Of a stretch of 64,000 nucleotides of DNA, positions 7,990 through 17,765 are shown piece by piece. Source of the stretch: Clostridiales bacterium (GTDB taxonomy: Bacteria; Bacillota; Clostridia; Christensenellales; CAG-917); NCBI GenBank assembly GCA_022009995.1, contig CP091734.1, positions 62,001 through 126,000 of the forward strand, read 5' to 3'. The notes beneath the pieces were generated by a model. It ran no database searches, was not told the origin of the DNA, and saw only the letters and a program-made list of their open reading frames with translations. The translations under genes and the position numbers were made by a program. Every line of letters starts with the position of its first letter. Position 1 is the first letter of the stretch.

Positions 7990-9065
7990 TTAGTCTGCGA
8001 CAAGCGTGATTCTGTCGCACACCACAAGACTGAAAAAGTCGGCTGCCCAGCCAAGCAAAAACAGCGGTATCAGCAATATTCCCGCAATAAGCGTCGCCCT
8101 GTGACGCGTTTCGTAAAACTTCTGGAAACGATATAAACTGCAAAGTATCCCGCCGAAGAAAAGATATAAAAACGTCTTCACGTTGTGCGGCAGCGCGTCG
8201 AACGCTTCGGTAATGGTGCGGCGGATTTTGCCTTCTTCGATGGGGATACGCACGACGAAACGGCTGCCCTTTTCTTTCTTGCTTTTGACCTCGATAACGC
8301 CGCTTAAATCGTCGACGATTTCTTTCGTGATATAAAGTCCCAGTCCGTTGCTTCCCGAAACCGTTCTGGACTTATCTTCCATATAAAATTTATCAAAGAT
8401 AAACGGCAGACTTTCGCCCGAAATGCCCGAGCCGTTGTCGCGGACGATAACGCGGACTTCCTTACCGACTTTTTTGGCTTTTACGACGATTTTGCCGCCG
8501 CTTGGCGTATATTTTATGGCGTTGCTGATGAGGTTCTGTAAAACGCGTGCAAGTTGCTGGCGGTTTGCGTAAACGGTAACGTACGGCGCGCCCTTAACGA
8601 TGAACGTGAGTTTTTTGGATTGCGCGAGTTTTTCGTATTTCAACGCTTCCGTTTTGAAAAATTCGCCGAAAAGCACGCTCTCTTTTATGCTGCCGATTGA
8701 CTGGATTTCGTTTCTTGACGATTCGACCAGCGTCAGCACCTGACTGTTCATTTCCTCGGTTTTTTGAAGAATAAGCGCGGTATAATCCTTATCGTCCATA
8801 CCGTCCGACAGACTTTCGGCGTAACCGGAAATAACGGCAAGGGGCGTTTCAGGTCGTGCGCGACCGAGGCAATCATCACCTTGCGTTTTTCGTCGTCGGC
8901 TTTATTTTTGTCGCGCGCGTCGCGCATGCTTCGGCGCAGGGTTTCAAGTTGTTTGAAAATACGGCGCTCGAAAACGTCGCCCTCAATCGAAATCGGGGTG
9001 TCGATGTCCAATCGATTAAGTTGTGCGATGGCGTCGTAAACGCTTCTTCTCGTTTTTCTTTTCAA
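7990..9065 (-). CDS. Sensor histidine kinase with C-terminal membrane hairpin (frame broken once)
   Basis: About 358 residues. A short cytoplasmic N-terminus (about 65 residues) leads to the H-box ASVAHDLKTPLAVISGYAE. The ATP-binding domain has NLISNAIKYTP (N box), DNGSGIS (G1), FIFDKFY (F box) and GSNGLGLYIT (G2). The break lies in the H-box: three A instead of four near 8847-8849. Unusually there is no N-terminal membrane or sensor region. Instead about 70 residues after the ATPase domain contain two membrane segments, TFLYLFFGGILCSLYRF and ATLIAGILLIPLFLLGWAAD. It follows its response regulator by 5 bp. What it senses is unknown. Confidence 0.85.
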
Positions 9066-9070
9066 TTAGG

Positions 9071-9751
9071 TCAATCCTGCCACTTATAGCCAAGCCCCCA
9101 GATCGTAACGATATTGTTTACCCCGGCTTTTTCAAGTTTTTCGCGAAGTCGCGCGATTGTTACGACCACGGTGTTTTCGTCGATGTATTCGTCAATGCCC
9201 CACACCGCGTCGATAAGTTTTTGCTTGCTGAAAATCTGATTCTGATTGAGCGTCAGAAAGTCCAGAATTTTGAACTCTTTTGCGGTGAGATTGAGCGGCT
9301 CGCCGTTGACTTTCGCCTCAAACCTTTCGGACGAGATCATAAGCGCGCCGAAGTGTCTGTCCGCGTTTGCCGCGGGACGGTTAAGGTCGTAATAACGCCT
9401 TATCTGAGCGTTTACCCTGCACACCATTTCCTTGAACGAGAACGGCTTTGTGATATAGTCGTCCGCGCCGAGTTCAAAAAGGCGTATCTTGTCTTCTTCC
9501 GCAACCTTCGCCGAAACGACGATGATGGGTATGTTCATGTCGCGCCTGATACTTTCGCAAACCTCGTATCCGTCGGCGACGGGCATCATTATGTCCAGTA
9601 AAATAAGATCGGGCGAGAGCCTGCGCGCTTGCTCGATTGCGTCCCCGCCGTCAAATGCCTGCGACACGACGTAGCCGGCGCGGATAAGATAATTCCGCAT
9701 AGTGTCCGAAATTTCCAGGTTATCTTCTGCAATCAAAATACGTCTTTGCAT
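9071..9751 (-). CDS. OmpR/PhoB-family response regulator
   Basis: A 226-residue intact two-domain regulator. The receiver has acidic ED near residue 10, phospho-acceptor Asp in LILLDIMMPVADGYEV near 54, and the conserved Lys in ITKPFS near 104. The C-terminal winged helix (LTAKEFKILDFLTLNQNQ, then VDNTVVVTIARLREKL-like recognition helix) binds DNA. Partner is the adjacent kinase. Transcribed from its own promoter (TTGAAA, 17 bp, TATAAT). Targets cannot be read from the window. Confidence 0.92.
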   Translation of the reverse strand: MQRRILIAEDNLEISDTMRNYLIRAGYVVSQAFDGGDAIEQARRLSPDLILLDIMMPVADGYEVCESIRRDMNIPIIVVSAKVAEEDKIRLFELGADDYITKPFSFKEMVCRVNAQIRRYYDLNRPAANADRHFGALMISSERFEAKVNGEPLNLTAKEFKILDFLTLNQNQIFSKQKLIDAVWGIDEYIDENTVVVTIARLREKLEKAGVNNIVTIWGLGYKWQD

Positions 9752-9783
9752 TATATTGTCCTTTTTTGTGCCTTTATTATCTT

Positions 9784-9812
9784 ATTATACTTTGAAATTC
9801 TTATATTTTCAA
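9784..9812 (-). promoter_or_regulatory. Promoter of the two-component system
   Basis: TTGAAA at 9812-9807, 17-bp spacer, TATAAT at 9789-9784 on the minus strand. Confidence 0.65.
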
Positions 9813-9820
9813 GTCTTTAT

Positions 9821-10699
9821 TTACAAAGATAAAGCGGCATTTGCGATTTTTTCGTCGGCGCTAATGAAATATTTTTCGTAAGATTTCCTGCAATATCTTT
9901 CGTGCCTGCCGGATGGCATTGCACCCGCGTTTTCGAAATTATATTTTCCGTTGACGCGCCACCCGTTCAGAAGAGCGATGTCGAACGCGTCTTTCGGACA
10001 GTTGAAACTGCACCTGACGCAGCACGCGCAATCGCCGCCGAACACGAATTTTCCGTCCACGATTTTTACGTTTTCTTCGGGACAGTTTTTTATGCAAAGT
10101 CCGCAATTCACGCACTTTTCCATGTCGACTTTGAAAAATCTTCCGTTGACTTTCATTGCGGGATGTTCGATTCGAAACAGTAATGCGATAAGGTGTCCAA
10201 ACGGTATTTTTTTGAGTTTATGCGGCGTAAGGCTTAAAATTTCACGCGCTTCGACGGGGGCGAGATTTTTTGCGGTATGCCACATTTTGTATGCCGCCGC
10301 GTCGTCGTGTCGGAATATCATATTGTACGGCATAACGTAGTGGTATTCCGCAAAATAATCGTATCCTTTTTCCTTCAAAATACTCACGAGTTTGTACGAC
10401 GAAACGTTATTAAGCGCCAGCGGTTCTCCCGACGATTTCAGCACAAACAATGGTTTATCGTGCGTTTTTGGCATATCATATGCAAATTCCAGCACATTGT
10501 ACGGCGCGTTGAAACCGTGTATCGGATAACACACGCCCACCGCGTCAAAGTCTTCGACGCACTTAATGCGCGCGCCTTTTTTTATGTCGACGATCGTCGT
10601 TTCAACGTCGTTTTTTATGAACTCGTCCGAAAACAGGTTTGCGATTTTTCTTGTGTTGCCCGTGCCCGAAAACACGCATATCAATATCTTTTTCATCAT
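9821..10699 (-). CDS. EFR1-family flavodoxin-ferredoxin protein
   Basis: A 292-residue intact protein. The N-terminal flavodoxin fold begins with the FMN phosphate loop FSGTGNTRK. The C-terminal ferredoxin has two 4Fe-4S motifs, CVNCGLCIKNCP and CACCVRCSFNCP. Such EFR1 proteins are common in anaerobes and probably carry electrons between FMN and ferredoxin partners; the specific partner is unknown. Its ATG overlaps the stop of the upstream epimerase gene by four bases, so the two are co-translated. Confidence 0.88.
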   Translation of the reverse strand: MMKKILICVFSGTGNTRKIANLFSDEFIKNDVETTIVDIKKGARIKCVEDFDAVGVCYPIHGFNAPYNVLEFAYDMPKTHDKPLFVLKSSGEPLALNNVSSYKLVSILKEKGYDYFAEYHYVMPYNMIFRHDDAAAYKMWHTAKNLAPVEAREILSLTPHKLKKIPFGHLIALLFRIEHPAMKVNGRFFKVDMEKCVNCGLCIKNCPEENVKIVDGKFVFGGDCACCVRCSFNCPKDAFDIALLNGWRVNGKYNFENAGAMPSGRHERYCRKSYEKYFISADEKIANAALSL

Positions 10700-12256
10700 A
10701 ATCTTTTGTATTTTGCATGACCTTCCGCGTCAAAGAAATATACTGCGTCCTCGCCCTTTGCGTGCGAATCGTACCATATCGTCTGATAAAACGGAGTAAA
10801 CTTTGCCTGCCTGTCGAAGTCCCACGGTTCGGGCGCGTTGTCGATGCACCAGTGCCCCGCTTTCAGTATCGTGTAAGGTCTTGCGTAAAACTCCTGTCCG
10901 TCGTGAGTGCGCCACAAAAGTTTCGTATATAAATCGCCCTTTCATTGACTCGCTTAAAACTGCGCCGCCTCTGAATTCCGCGGCGTCCTTCATATCGTTT
11001 ATATCGAGTTCGTTTTCGGGTTTCGTTTCGTCATAGCCGTGCGACAGGACGTAGCCGTTCCGCTTTAAGTGATTTATGTTTTTCATTTCCAGGTAATCGA
11101 CGTCGCCGTCGGGCAATTCGCCCTTTGCAAGCACGGCGTAATCGTCCCAACTTTTTGGCATACATTCCAGATTTTCGCGGCTGCCGAAATACGCGCGGAC
11201 TTTCCCTTCGTCCTTGTTTCTTATCCAGTGCGTCGGGCTGTTTTCGTCTTTCAAAAGCCTTTCGATTGCAAATTTCCTTATCACCCTTGACGGGAAGAAT
11301 TTTGCAAGTTTGTAATACGGATGCCGTTTCAAAATTTCCTGCCAGTAGTCCTTGACGGTTTCGCGCTGGAAATCGAACATATTTTGCAGTTCGTCGCTGT
11401 CCGAAAACCACAGCCCGTGGAAGTTCCGGATGCTGTTCCACCCCGGTTTCATAAACTTTTCGGTGCTACCGCCGATAATTTCAAACCCTTCGTTGAAAGT
11501 GTCGTAGCCGGTCACGCGGTTTCTTGCGCCGCCGCCGATGTTGAAGCAGCGTTTCCAGAAATTTTTGACGCCGTTTTCTTCATAGTCGCGCTTAATAATG
11601 TTTTTGATCAGAAGTCCGCTGTCGCGCGCCGTCACCCATTCAAGCGGCACGTTGAAACAGGTGTGAAACATCAGTCCGTCCTTCATATTGTTGGTGAGCA
11701 TACGGTAATGAAGTATCGCGGTTTGTCTTAAAATTACAAAGTTTTCGATTTCGCTTTCAAGCACGATCCACTCGCCTTTTACCTTCGTTTCGGCATAGAC
11801 GTCGTAAACGCTTGGCAAAAGCGGATCGCCTACCCTTCCCCACGGGTGCAGATAATTCCTGTTTCCGTAAACCGCGACAGTCGAAGTATGGATAAATTTC
11901 GGCTGTTTGTGCATGGATTCCACGGCTTTCACAAGGTTCTGAACGCCCGTAACGTTGCAGGCGCGCGTAAGTTCGGGCGCGTGGTCGGAATCGGGCGGAA
12001 TGACCGCGGCAAGATTGACGACGTAGTCGGCGTCTTTCACAAGGCTTTCGCAATCGGAATAGTTTGCGATATCGCCAAAGATTTGCTCGACTCTGTCGCC
12101 GTACTTTTTCTTGATTTTCCGCGCGAATTTTCTTTCGTTATTGTTGTTTAGGTATAAAAGTTTGATTTTATCGACAAAAGGAAGCGACAAAAGCGCAGGC
12201 AGAGTTTCTCTGCCCATGTTTCCGCTTGATCCTGTGAGCGCAACGGTAATTCCCAT
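10696..12256 (-). CDS. NAD-dependent epimerase/dehydratase family protein (frame broken once)
   Basis: About 519 residues. The N-terminal Rossmann fold has TGSSGNMGRETL, then DADYVVNLAAVIPP and an active-site region YDVYAETKVKGEW (YxxxK type) after the HTSTVAVYG serine motif, the extended SDR Ser-Tyr-Lys triad. The C-terminal 200 residues are unlike standard sugar epimerases, and substrate is unknown. One extra G at 10937-10939 breaks the frame; removing it gives MKGDLYTKLLWRTHDGQEFY and continues to the stop at 10696. I start at the ATG at 12256, just before the Rossmann motif, with AGAAGGGA upstream, rather than 21 codons further up. Confidence 0.8.
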
Positions 12257-12354
12257 AAATCCCTTCTTATTTTGCTTATGTAAATATGATAAATCTGTCA
12301 TATTACCGTGCGGTGACAAAAATATTACAATTTAATTACAATTTTAATAAAAAA

Positions 12355-12371
12355 CGCCCTGATTTCGGGCG
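12355..12371 (-). terminator. Terminator of the upstream lipoprotein gene
   Basis: CGCCCGAAATCAGGGCG followed by six T on the minus strand. Confidence 0.6.
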
Positions 12372-12396
12372 CAAAAAATTCTTATATAAATGCAAA

Positions 12397-12415
12397 GCGC
12401 CCGAATTTCGGGCGC
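12397..12415. repeat. Second GCGCCCGAA hairpin
   Basis: Perfect palindrome GCGCCCGAA-T-TTCGGGCGC, sharing its stem sequence with the terminator 26 bp away. No strong T run follows, so its role is unclear. Confidence 0.5.
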
Positions 12416-12596
12416 CTTACATAAAGAGGAATTTTATTACAAGTTTATAGGTTTGTTGCTGATTTGTAATTATAATATACGATAAAATAATTACATCTGC
12501 GTGACAAATTCATTACAAAATTATTACAAAGTCGATTTGTGTCGATTTTTACGACTTCGCTGTCAAAATACCACTGTTGCAAATTGCCTGTTTTTA
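12416..12596. other. AT-rich intergenic region with repeated ATTACA motifs
   Basis: No gene seen. ATTACA/TGTAAT occurs repeatedly here and in 12320-12345, several times as ATTACAA. Possibly a multi-site operator or simply low-complexity DNA. Confidence 0.4.
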
Positions 12597-13298
12597 TTAA
12601 AAATCATATTCTTCGATAAAACCGACGAATTGCAATTCCTTTTCGTTCAGATATTTGATTTTCACGCCCAACGTCCTATCGTTGGGGATTTCGGGATAAG
12701 TTCTTAACGACGTAACGCTTAATACGTTATCGCTGATTTCCGTTTTATATCCGCGTTGCTTATAATATTCTTTCAGTTCTTCAATCGTGAGCGAACACAT
12801 GTAAGTAACGTCGGCTATATCCTTGGAACTGTCAATCCTGCTGCTTAACAAGTGCTCGGGGAAAAACACTTCTTTTGACGTTTCTCCGCTTTTAAGCCGA
12901 CAGCCCATTGAATCGATAACGTATCGGGTGTAATTTTTGGGCACTTTTGCGGTTTCGTCGTTTTCCTTATATATAACGAAACTGAAAGTCAATGACAACG
13001 GCAACTTTTTTACGTCAATAACGATTCTGTCGTTTACGATGACAGACTGCATATGGTTTCTGTCGTTAATATCGTCGCAAAGCGTTTGCAAATCGCCCTT
13101 GTAACAAAAGGCTTGTTTACCATCCGTCGGAGCAAATCTTGTGCGGTTTTTAACGTTCAACATCAAATTTACCTTATACGTCGTTGTAAAATCGTCACAA
13201 TAAATCATGTTGCTTTTTGAGGAGCAGCCGGAAAAAACAAACGGGAAAATAATCAGCAACGCCAAAAAACAAACAATAAGATATTTTCTCTTTTTCAT
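12597..13298 (-). CDS. Putative lipoprotein of unknown function
   Basis: A 233-residue intact protein. Lys/Arg start, hydrophobic stretch and lipobox VFSGC (Cys about residue 25) predict lipid anchoring outside the membrane. The mature part has no family I recognise. AAAGGAG precedes the ATG and a promoter (TTGATT, 17 bp, TAAAAT at 13362-13334) lies just upstream, so it is probably monocistronic. Confidence 0.75.
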   Translation of the reverse strand: MKKRKYLIVCFLALLIIFPFVFSGCSSKSNMIYCDDFTTTYKVNLMLNVKNRTRFAPTDGKQAFCYKGDLQTLCDDINDRNHMQSVIVNDRIVIDVKKLPLSLTFSFVIYKENDETAKVPKNYTRYVIDSMGCRLKSGETSKEVFFPEHLLSSRIDSSKDIADVTYMCSLTIEELKEYYKQRGYKTEISDNVLSVTSLRTYPEIPNDRTLGVKIKYLNEKELQFVGFIEEYDF

Positions 13299-13333
13299 TG
13301 TTGTTATCTCCTTTGTTTAATATCTATAAATAT

Positions 13334-13362
13334 ATTTTACTATACTTTTTAACAAAAATCAA
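13334..13362 (-). promoter_or_regulatory. Promoter of the lipoprotein gene
   Basis: TTGATT, 17-bp spacer, TAAAAT on the minus strand. Confidence 0.55.
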
Positions 13363-13382
13363 TATGCGCTTTTCGCAATGAA

Positions 13383-13403
13383 AAACCGCCGAAATTCGGC
13401 GGT
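13383..13403 (-). terminator. Terminator after guaA
   Basis: Stem AACCGCCGAA / TTCGGCGGTT, then T run on the minus strand. Confidence 0.8.
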
Positions 13404-13417
13404 TGGTGGCTTTTAAT

Positions 13418-14944
13418 TTATTCCCACTCGATTGTTGACGGGGGCTTACTTGTGATGTCGTAACATACGCGGTTGATACCTTTCACTTCGTTGACGATCC
13501 TTGACGAAATTTTTGCAAGGAGCCTGTGCGGTATCGGCGTATATTGCGCCGTCATAAAGTCGCTTGTATTGACCGCGCGCAGTGCGACAAGATAATCGTA
13601 CGTCCTGTAATCGCCCATAACGCCTACGGTTTTGACGCCCGTGAGCACCGCAAAATATTGCGAGGTTTTGACTTTCGATTTTTCGATTTCTTCACGATAA
13701 ATTTTGTCGGCTTTTCTCAAAATATCGCATTTTTCTTTCGTAACTTCGCCCATTACCCTGACGGCAAGTCCGGGACCGGGGAACGGCTGACGGTTGATAA
13801 GGAAGTCGGGAAGCCCCAATTTCTTGCCAACGATACGGACTTCGTTTTTGAAAAGCCCGTTAAGCGGCTCGACAACGCCCTTGAAATTGAGTTTTTCGGG
13901 AAGTCCGCCGACGTTGTGGTGCGATTTTATGACCGCATTGTGCTTTCCGCCCGACTCGATAATGTCGGGATATATCGTACCTTGCGCAAGATAACGCGCG
14001 TTTTCAAACTTCCTCGCTTCTTCTTCAAACACGTGAGCGAATTCCGCGCCGATGATTTTACGCTTGCGTTCGGGATCGGTAACTCCTTCCAGCTTTTTCA
14101 AAAATCTTGCTTCCGCGTCGACGCGTACGAAATGCAAATCCATCTTTGAGAAAATGCTCTCGATTTCGTCGCCTTCGTCCTGACGCATAAATCCGTGATC
14201 GACGAAAATGCAAATGAGTTGCTTGCCGATTGCGCGGCTTAAAAGGGTTGCGGCAACACTGCTGTCAACGCCGCCCGAAAGCCCCAGAATCACGGTGTCA
14301 GTGCCGACCGTTTCGCGCACTTCCTTGATTTTTCTTTCGATATAATCGCCAAGGTCGTAGTCAGCATTCGCTTTGCAGATTTTGAAAAGGAAATTTTGCA
14401 ACACCTTTTGTCCCTCGACCGAAAGCTCGACCTCGGGATGGAATTGCACGCCGTACAATTTCTTTTCGGAATTTTCAAAGGCGCAAATCGGGCATTTTGC
14501 CGTGTGTCCAATGACTTTGAACCCTTCCGGCACGGTTTCCACGCGGTCGCTGTGGCTCATCAATACTTTGGTGGTCGCGCTCACGCCGTCGAAAATTTCC
14601 GCTTTCACGTCAAGGTTTGCTTTCGTCACGCCGAATTCGCTTGTCTTGCAACTGACGACCTTGCCCTTTAAGGTATGGCACATAAGTTGCATACCGTAGC
14701 AAATGCCAAGGACAGGCACGCCGAGCGACAAAATTTCCGCGTCGAATTCCTGCGCGCTTTCGCCGTAAACGCTGTTCGGCCCGCCGGTCAGAATAATGCC
14801 GATGGGGTTGATTTTTCTGACTTCTTCCGCGCTGATGCTGCCCGATTTCACAAGAGAATACACTTTTGCGTCCCTGATACTGCGGGCAATCAATTCCTTA
14901 TATTGTCCCCCGAAATCGAGGACGAGAACCGTTTGATTATTCAA
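13418..14944 (-). CDS. guaA: GMP synthase (glutamine-hydrolysing)
   Basis: Converts XMP, glutamine and ATP to GMP. About 508 residues and intact. The amidotransferase domain has the catalytic Cys in GICYGMQLM and His/Glu in FHPEVE. The synthase domain has the PP-loop LGLSGGVDSSVAATLL, then the dimerisation domain ending TSKPPSTIEWE, the typical C-terminus. I prefer the TTG at 14944 over the GTG at 14953: GAGG sits eight bases before TTG and would overlap the GTG. Promoter TTGCGG, 17 bp, TATACT is close upstream. No purine riboswitch is visible in the short leader. Confidence 0.95.
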   Translation of the reverse strand: MNNQTVLVLDFGGQYKELIARSIRDAKVYSLVKSGSISAEEVRKINPIGIILTGGPNSVYGESAQEFDAEILSLGVPVLGICYGMQLMCHTLKGKVVSCKTSEFGVTKANLDVKAEIFDGVSATTKVLMSHSDRVETVPEGFKVIGHTAKCPICAFENSEKKLYGVQFHPEVELSVEGQKVLQNFLFKICKANADYDLGDYIERKIKEVRETVGTDTVILGLSGGVDSSVAATLLSRAIGKQLICIFVDHGFMRQDEGDEIESIFSKMDLHFVRVDAEARFLKKLEGVTDPERKRKIIGAEFAHVFEEEARKFENARYLAQGTIYPDIIESGGKHNAVIKSHHNVGGLPEKLNFKGVVEPLNGLFKNEVRIVGKKLGLPDFLINRQPFPGPGLAVRVMGEVTKEKCDILRKADKIYREEIEKSKVKTSQYFAVLTGVKTVGVMGDYRTYDYLVALRAVNTSDFMTAQYTPIPHRLLAKISSRIVNEVKGINRVCYDITSKPPSTIEWE

Positions 14945-14975
14945 TTTAAGCACCTCGTAAATTTTAACAAATGTA

Positions 14976-15004
14976 AGTATATAATATTTTTAATTTTTCC
15001 GCAA
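14976..15004 (-). promoter_or_regulatory. Promoter of guaA
   Basis: TTGCGG at 15004-14999, 17-bp spacer, TATACT at 14981-14976 on the minus strand. Confidence 0.6.
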
Positions 15005-15034
15005 GTTTTAAGGGGCTGTTTTGAAAGCGACGTT

Positions 15035-15059
15035 AAAAAAAGACGCAAATTTTTGCGTC
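15035..15059 (-). terminator. Terminator overlapping the stop of the beta-helix-like gene
   Basis: Stem GACGC / GCGTC with loop and seven T on the minus strand. The ascending arm includes the stop codon. Confidence 0.7.
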
Positions 15060-16408
15060 AATGACGATATTGCGGTTTTTCGTCGGGCGCAATGAACGAA
15101 GCGTCGGCGTATCCGTAAACGTTCGCAACCGACAAAAACGCCGAAACGATGCTGTTTTCGGGTATCGTGATTTTTTCAGGTGGTTTTCGTAAAGCCCGTT
15201 GAGTTTCGCCGCGTTTTTCCCGCCGCTTTTTGAGCAAATCACGAAAATCGACGACGAAAAGTAATATTTTCCGTTGCATTCGACAAGATTTTTCTTGGCA
15301 TTGCCGTTATTTATTACCGCCTGAAAACCGAGTTTACGGTTTTGTAAAAGTCGCCGTTGCCGTCTTCCAGCATAACGCGCGCGCTGTCGGACGATTTCCA
15401 GCAATAAAACTTTGTGTTGAGAATATTTATCGTGCAATATGACGATTCTTCCACGATTTCGTCGCACCAGTTCATAATGCCGGCAACGTTGGAGTTTGCG
15501 ATGACGGAATCTTTGAACGTCAGCGTCGAATTGTTGCCCGTCGTGGTTTTGAGCGACACGTTCGCTTCGGCGGCGTTGTTGAAAACGCATCTCACGAATT
15601 CGACGTCGGAGCGACTGATCGCCACGTTGCGATAAGAATTTTCAAACACGCAATTCGTGAAAGTCGCTTTTGTTTTTTCGACAAATTTCGCGTCGCTTTT
15701 TTTGCCGTTGCCGATCTCGACGGGTATGCCGCAGTACAAAAAATCGTCAAGTACGACTTCTTCGCCGGCACTTACCGTTTTTCCCGAAAAGCGCGTGTCG
15801 ACAACGTTCTGCCCGTATCCGATAAACCTTATGCTTACGCCGAAGTACCGGCTTTCACCCGTCCGTTTTGCCGAAATTATGCTTTTGCCGTTGCCGAAAA
15901 TATCGCGCTTCATTTTGAAAGTGACGTCCCTCGATTCTTCGGGAAGCAAATTCAGGTCAATATCGTTTTGCAGCACAAGGTTGTTCGACAAATAAGAATA
16001 CTTGCTTTTGTCATACAAAAAATCCGCCGCGCTTCTCACGTTGACACCATCGACGAGCCGCACGTTTCTTCCGTTCACGCTTATCGTGACTTTCGTCACG
16101 TCCACGTCCGCAAAATCGACAAAATCACCGTTTGAAACGCCGTTTATCGACACTTTAAGGTCGTCTTCTGCCGACAGCGACAAAATCTTCCTTACGTCGA
16201 AATCAGATTTCAACACGCCGTCTTCGTCGTATATCTTGTTGCCGAGATACTCGTTTTCCGCCTTATATTCAAAGTTCGCGTGCGCGACGGTCGGCGGCTC
16301 GATTTTGGTCGTGGCGACGTATCCGTAAAGCACGTCCGCGCCGACGGATAGCAAAAGCGCGACGATTACCGTCACGATTATAAACAGTGCGCCCTTCCAT
16401 TTAACCAT
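15058..16408 (-). CDS. Membrane-anchored protein with right-handed beta-helix-like body (frame broken twice)
   Basis: About 450 residues after repair. One N-terminal membrane segment (ALFIIVTVIVALLLSVGADVL) leads into an extracellular body rich in short Asn/Val/Phe repeats such as FTNCVFENSYRNVAISRSD and FVRCVFNNAAEANVS. That ladder-like pattern is typical of parallel beta-helix (pectate-lyase-like) folds. No catalytic residues are evident. Two breaks: a missing T near 15324-15327 (restoring TVNSVFQAVINNG) and a missing A in the run at 15171-15176 (restoring LKKITIPENSIVSAF). The end is PDEKPQYRH. No family recognised with confidence. Confidence 0.6.
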
Positions 16409-16424
16409 ACTTTCCTAAGCCTAA

Positions 16425-16452
16425 AAAGCGACAGCAAAAACGCTGTCGCTTT
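16425..16452 (-). terminator. Terminator after the DUF2804 gene
   Basis: Stem AAAGCGACAGC / GCTGTCGCTTT with T-rich tail on the minus strand. Confidence 0.75.
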
Positions 16453-16467
16453 CGGCATATTAAATTA

Positions 16468-17481
16468 TTACCACTTATTGTAAACTTTTTCGCAGAATGC
16501 GTACATATCCTTGATTTCAAGCACCGTGCCGTCGTCAAGCGTAACCGTGCCGTTCCAAAGCCCGTGCACCTGATGAGTAAGCATGCCGACGTTGGGAAGC
16601 ATTACGCCGTTGTGATTGTCGTAAAACGGCGTCATGGTCAACTCGAACCTGCCGTTTTCTTCGTGGAATTTCCACGGATCCATCCAGCGTTTGTCGGGCT
16701 GATATTCAAGATATACTTCGCCGAGTTTATGGCACTTGCCGTCGTACATGAGCGCGGTTTCGCGTCCTTTTTCGGGCGCGCCGATGCCCCAGGTGATTTC
16801 AAAGCCGAACAACTTGCCGTCGATATACGTCGTGCCGTTGCCCCAGAACCAGTAGTTTTTATGATCCCATACGCCGCGTCCCCAGTCAAGCACCGTGAAC
16901 AAATCGTCGCGGTTGCCGTCGATGACTTCGCTGCCGATTTTCACAAATCCGCGCGTGGGCATGCAGTTGATTTTTTCGGTAAAGAAGAAGTGATTTGCGT
17001 GCTTTTCAAACGGATTCATAATGACTATGCTCTCGCCCGTGTAGTTGTCCGCCCAGAAGTCGCACTCGATTTTCGGGCTCTTCCAGTAAAGGTGACGTTT
17101 TCCCTTGGTAACCTCGAACCTTAAAACCTTTTTGCCCTTTTTGCGTTCAAACGTATAAGGCTCTTCGCCATTCCTGTTGACGGGGAATTTGTTTGCCGTC
17201 GCAAGGTCCAGAATCATGTCGTTGACGACTTCGCCGGTTTTCAGGTTGACGTAACCGATTGTCGCGGCAGACGCCAGCGAAATATTGAAAAAGTTAAGCT
17301 GCACGATGAAATCTTTGCAACCGACCTGATAAAAGTCCCACTCTTTCACCGTCCATTTCGACGCTCTGATGTCTTCGCGGTTGTACTCGATAATATTGCG
17401 TCTTGCCCAGCCGGGCTGAGTCAGCGAGCCGTCTTTATTTAAAAGTTTAATCGGCTCTTTTACTTCGATTTGCGTACTCAT
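16468..17481 (-). CDS. DUF2804 domain-containing protein
   Basis: A 337-residue intact cytoplasmic protein matching the DUF2804 family (Pfam PF10974) in length and in stretches such as QPGWARRNIIEYN, RGVWDHKNYWFWGNGTTY and FGFEITWGIG. Many Trp, Tyr and Gly residues suggest a beta-sandwich (lipocalin/carotenoid hydratase-like) fold, but the function is unknown. AGAGGTG precedes the ATG. A palindrome sits between the likely -35 (TTGTTT) and -10 (TATAAA), suggesting repression. Confidence 0.8.
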   Translation of the reverse strand: MSTQIEVKEPIKLLNKDGSLTQPGWARRNIIEYNREDIRASKWTVKEWDFYQVGCKDFIVQLNFFNISLASAATIGYVNLKTGEVVNDMILDLATANKFPVNRNGEEPYTFERKKGKKVLRFEVTKGKRHLYWKSPKIECDFWADNYTGESIVIMNPFEKHANHFFFTEKINCMPTRGFVKIGSEVIDGNRDDLFTVLDWGRGVWDHKNYWFWGNGTTYIDGKLFGFEITWGIGAPEKGRETALMYDGKCHKLGEVYLEYQPDKRWMDPWKFHEENGRFELTMTPFYDNHNGVMLPNVGMLTHQVHGLWNGTVTLDDGTVLEIKDMYAFCEKVYNKW

Positions 17482-17503
17482 AATTCACCTCTTATAATTT
17501 ATA

Positions 17504-17522
17504 CTAAACACTAATTGTTTAG
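17504..17522. promoter_or_regulatory. Operator-like palindrome in the DUF2804 promoter
   Basis: CTAAACA / TGTTTAG separated by five bases, located exactly in the promoter spacer. The GTTTAG half-site also appears in the two operator-like palindromes of the polyamine transporter regulator. Confidence 0.45.
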
Positions 17523-17574
17523 AAACAATGTAATGTATTCCGTCTTGCGCCTTATGTCAATAAGTCGTTAAGCT

Positions 17575-17747
17575 GCAAGCGCGTACTTCCCGTACGAAAC
17601 TGACGACACTCACTCCCCTTAATATGGTTTTGCCGATAACGCAGATGGACATTTGTAAGGCGTACGGTGCGTAGATTTTCGGCAACTGGGTTGATTTGAG
17701 GAAGGCGCGTACTTTTAGCGTACGTAACTGACATTACTCACGCCCTT
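17575..17747. repeat. Intergenic region with two degenerate direct repeats
   Basis: No gene seen. Two units of about 45 bp (near 17577-17620 and 17703-17750) share GCGCGTACTT, a CGTAC/GTACG inverted repeat, AACTGAC and a CACTC/ACTCAC tail. They look like decayed copies of a dispersed repeat. Confidence 0.5.
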
Positions 17748-17765
17748 TTTATTGTTTGCCGGGGT

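Noticed and set aside
14945..15034. Guanine riboswitch before guaA
   Set aside because: The leader is too short and lacks the conserved purine aptamer loops; a plain promoter explains it.
17552..17734. 60-codon frame in the intergenic region before the M28 gene
   Set aside because: It spans two degenerate repeats and has no ribosome site or similarity.
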